DNA of 62,038 bases, taken from positions 1 through 62,038 of the forward strand of contig JAAZXR010000024.1 in NCBI GenBank assembly GCA_014240065.1, read 5' to 3'. Position 1 is the stretch's first letter. Each line of letters begins with the position of its first letter. Source of the stretch: Myxococcales bacterium (GTDB lineage Bacteria > Myxococcota_A > Polyangia > Nannocystales > Nannocystaceae). Shown here in pieces: positions 60,518-62,038 of this stretch. The notes beneath the pieces were generated by a model. That model had not been told where the DNA came from. It ran no database searches and worked only from the letters and a program-made list of their open reading frames with translations. A program made the position numbers and the translations under genes.

Positions 60518-62038
60518 TCACTCTGGCAGGCACGGCCAGTTGCCCCGGAGCTGCGCGTTCACCCGGTAGCGCTCGAACCCCCGCCAGCTAGGAATCTGCA
60601 CCCTGGGCACCACCCCGGTCTCGGAGATATTGGTGACGGTGTAGCTGTACTGGTTCCAGATACGGCGGGCTTGAATCCAACGATCGGAGACGTCGCGGAA
60701 CACCTGCAGCACCGGAGCGTTGGCCGCGGAGACCACGAGGACCTCCGCGGATCCGTCGTTGTCGACGTCGACCACGATGGGATACTCCATATTGGTGCCG
60801 CTGCTGCGGGGCACCTTGAGCACCTCCTCGTAGCCACTGTCAGTGCTGGCCCACCCGTAGGCGAACTGCTCGTCCGAATACACGGGCTCAGGGAGCCCGT
60901 CCCCCAAAAAGTCGAAGGCCGTGGCGCCAGACGCCCCCGAAAAGTCTGAGATGGTGGTGGTGAACAGGGGGGTCAGCCCCTCGCTGTCGACGTCGTAGAT
61001 GCCGAAGGTGTTGCACGAGGACACCGCGATCTCGGCGACGCCATCGTCGTCGAAGTCCGTCACCGCGGCGGGGCGCATCATCTGCCACGCGCCCAGCGAT
61101 CCGGTCCCCTCGCAGGTGTCGAGGTTGCTCGGCTTGATCGGCGCGGCCCCCCACGTCTGCGTGCCGTCGTGTTCGAGCATGAAGAACCCGTCAGAGGTGG
61201 TCAGCAGCACCTCTGGATCGTCATCGGCGTCGAAGTTCCCGACCTGCGGAATCGAGGTGCCGGGGATGATCGCCCCGTCCAAATAGTCCCAGAGTTTCGT
61301 GCCGTTGAGGTCGTCGTCGAACTTCCAGGCGGTGGTGCCGGTGACGATCTCCATATTCTCGTCCGGGTCACCGTCGAGATCCACCACCATCGTCGATTGG
61401 AGATAGGTGGGCCAGAAGAAACTGTCGTTCTCACTCTCGAACCAGCGCAGCGCCCCCGACGCGTCCCACATGATGTGGTTAAAGATCACCTCGGGCACCC
61501 CGTCCGCGTTGATGTCTGCGAGGTTCATCGCCCCGTTCTCGAAGGCGTTGGGCAGCCAGTGCGGCTGGTTCGCGAACTCGGAGGCCACCACCACAGTGCC
61601 GTCCGCCTCGAGGGCGACAAAACCGTAGTTCGCCGTGTTTCCGTCGCGGGCCAGCGCCACGATCTCTGGGACCCCATCCTCGTCCATATCTCCGAGGGCA
61701 GGCGTCCCGTCACAGATCACCTGCCCGTCCATATACTCGTGCTCAAAGTGCACGCTCCCGTCCGCCCCGTCCAAGATATACATGCGGCAGCCCCCCGGAA
61801 TCCCCGCGAGCAGCACCACGTCGGGTGTGTCGCACTGATTGATCTCGTCGTCGCCGTTGTCGTCGGTGAGGTTGGCCACCACCGGCGTGGTGGTGGTGCC
61901 GACGTCGGGCACATCGAGGGCCCATTCGAGCACCGGGGTAAACGCGCTGCCCAGCGTCTGCTCATCGCAGGTGGGGATGCCGCCCCGGGCCGCGATGGCG
62001 TCGAGGTCGTTGGCACCGCAGGCCAGCGGATCCAGCGG
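60518..62038 (-). CDS. FG-GAP/VCBS-like beta-propeller protein, N-terminus outside window
   Basis: The frame stays open to base 62038, so at least 506 residues of the C-terminal part are present and the start is lost. It is built of repeats with calcium-binding DxDxDGxxE motifs (LGDMDEDGVPEIVAL, LADINADGVPEVIFN, VTDFDDDGVAEIAVS, VVDVDNDGSAEVLVV), the hallmark of FG-GAP/VCBS-type propellers. The visible end (RRIWNQYSYTVTNIS...LRGNWPCLPE) is typical for secreted myxobacterial members. Such proteins are secreted or surface bound and often bind other proteins; function is unknown. Two Cys-containing segments suggest disulfides. Confidence 0.83.
   Translation of the reverse strand, partial: PLDPLACGANDLDAIAARGGIPTCDEQTLGSAFTPVLEWALDVPDVGTTTTPVVANLTDDNGDDEINQCDTPDVVLLAGIPGGCRMYILDGADGSVHFEHEYMDGQVICDGTPALGDMDEDGVPEIVALARDGNTANYGFVALEADGTVVVASEFANQPHWLPNAFENGAMNLADINADGVPEVIFNHIMWDASGALRWFESENDSFFWPTYLQSTMVVDLDGDPDENMEIVTGTTAWKFDDDLNGTKLWDYLDGAIIPGTSIPQVGNFDADDDPEVLLTTSDGFFMLEHDGTQTWGAAPIKPSNLDTCEGTGSLGAWQMMRPAAVTDFDDDGVAEIAVSSCNTFGIYDVDSEGLTPLFTTTISDFSGASGATAFDFLGDGLPEPVYSDEQFAYGWASTDSGYEEVLKVPRSSGTNMEYPIVVDVDNDGSAEVLVVSAANAPVLQVFRDVSDRWIQARRIWNQYSYTVTNISETGVVPRVQIPSWRGFERYRVNAQLRGNWPCLPE

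Noticed and set aside
1-62038. CRISPR array, rRNA, insertion sequence or prophage
   Set aside because: No regular direct repeats with spacers, no rRNA signatures, no transposase or phage structural gene was found by reading; the only tandem repeats are coding repeats at 57.6-57.8 kb.

Overview
The window reads as high-GC chromosomal DNA from a member of the Myxococcota, probably close to Nannocystaceae or another Polyangia-like lineage. This is inferred from protein style, not from a marker-gene comparison. The clues are a MYXO-CTERM-like tail, a fibro-slime domain, MopE-type and thrombospondin type 3 calcium-binding repeats, RCC1-like and FG-GAP-like secreted proteins, many lipoproteins with Gly/Ser/Thr/Asp linkers, very many TPR proteins, and one TolQ-type gene followed by two TolR-type genes. 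I see no rRNA, CRISPR array, insertion sequence or prophage. Three tRNA genes are present.

Layout. 1-8.6 kb: the end of a fibro-slime protein, a TrmA/RlmD-family RNA methyltransferase behind a small haem-motif lipoprotein, a photoactive-yellow-protein-like PAS protein, an unknown acidic protein coupled to a MYXO-CTERM-like protein, tRNA-Leu, two related LDLa-like lipoproteins, a glyoxalase I and a sucrase/ferredoxin-like protein. 8.7-17.1 kb (minus strand): a six-gene envelope module of TPR lipoprotein, TonB-like protein, TolQ/ExbB, TolR/ExbD, TolR/ExbD and a 1391-residue Ca-binding lipoprotein. 17.5-26 kb: efp-epmA, divergent from a ThiF-JAMM pair and an M15-type murein peptidase; then a Nudix hydrolase, DUF507, an ETF-alpha-like protein, a degenerate NDP-forming acyl-CoA synthetase-like ATP-grasp protein and the CCA-adding enzyme. 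26-31.9 kb: lapA-lapB-polA, a MopE-repeat lipoprotein and uridine kinase. 32.0-42.7 kb: one gene for a 3561-residue TPR protein. 42.8-54.7 kb: rlmB, a periplasmic-binding-fold protein, a TPR/dead-zincin fusion, a PP2C-cNMP-binding fusion, dnaE, ndk, rlmN and a membrane protein. 54.7-62 kb: an RCC1-like lipoprotein, tRNA-Arg and tRNA-Pro, rph-rdgB, a low-complexity lipoprotein with a clear terminator, a 3-hydroxyacyl-CoA dehydrogenase/enoyl-CoA hydratase fusion and the truncated start of an FG-GAP-like protein.

Functionally the window mixes conserved information-processing genes (DnaE, PolA, EF-P and its modifying ligase, RlmN, RlmB, RlmD-like, RNase PH, CCA transferase, Nudix/RdgB pool sanitisers, Ndk, Udk) with lineage-specific surface and scaffold proteins. 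The best candidates for new biology are the Tol-like envelope operon, the PYP-like protein with a four-cysteine N-terminus, the giant TPR protein, the ThiF-JAMM pair with no visible ubiquitin-like partner, and the ETF-like/ATP-grasp pair. None can be proved to be a new system from sequence reading alone.
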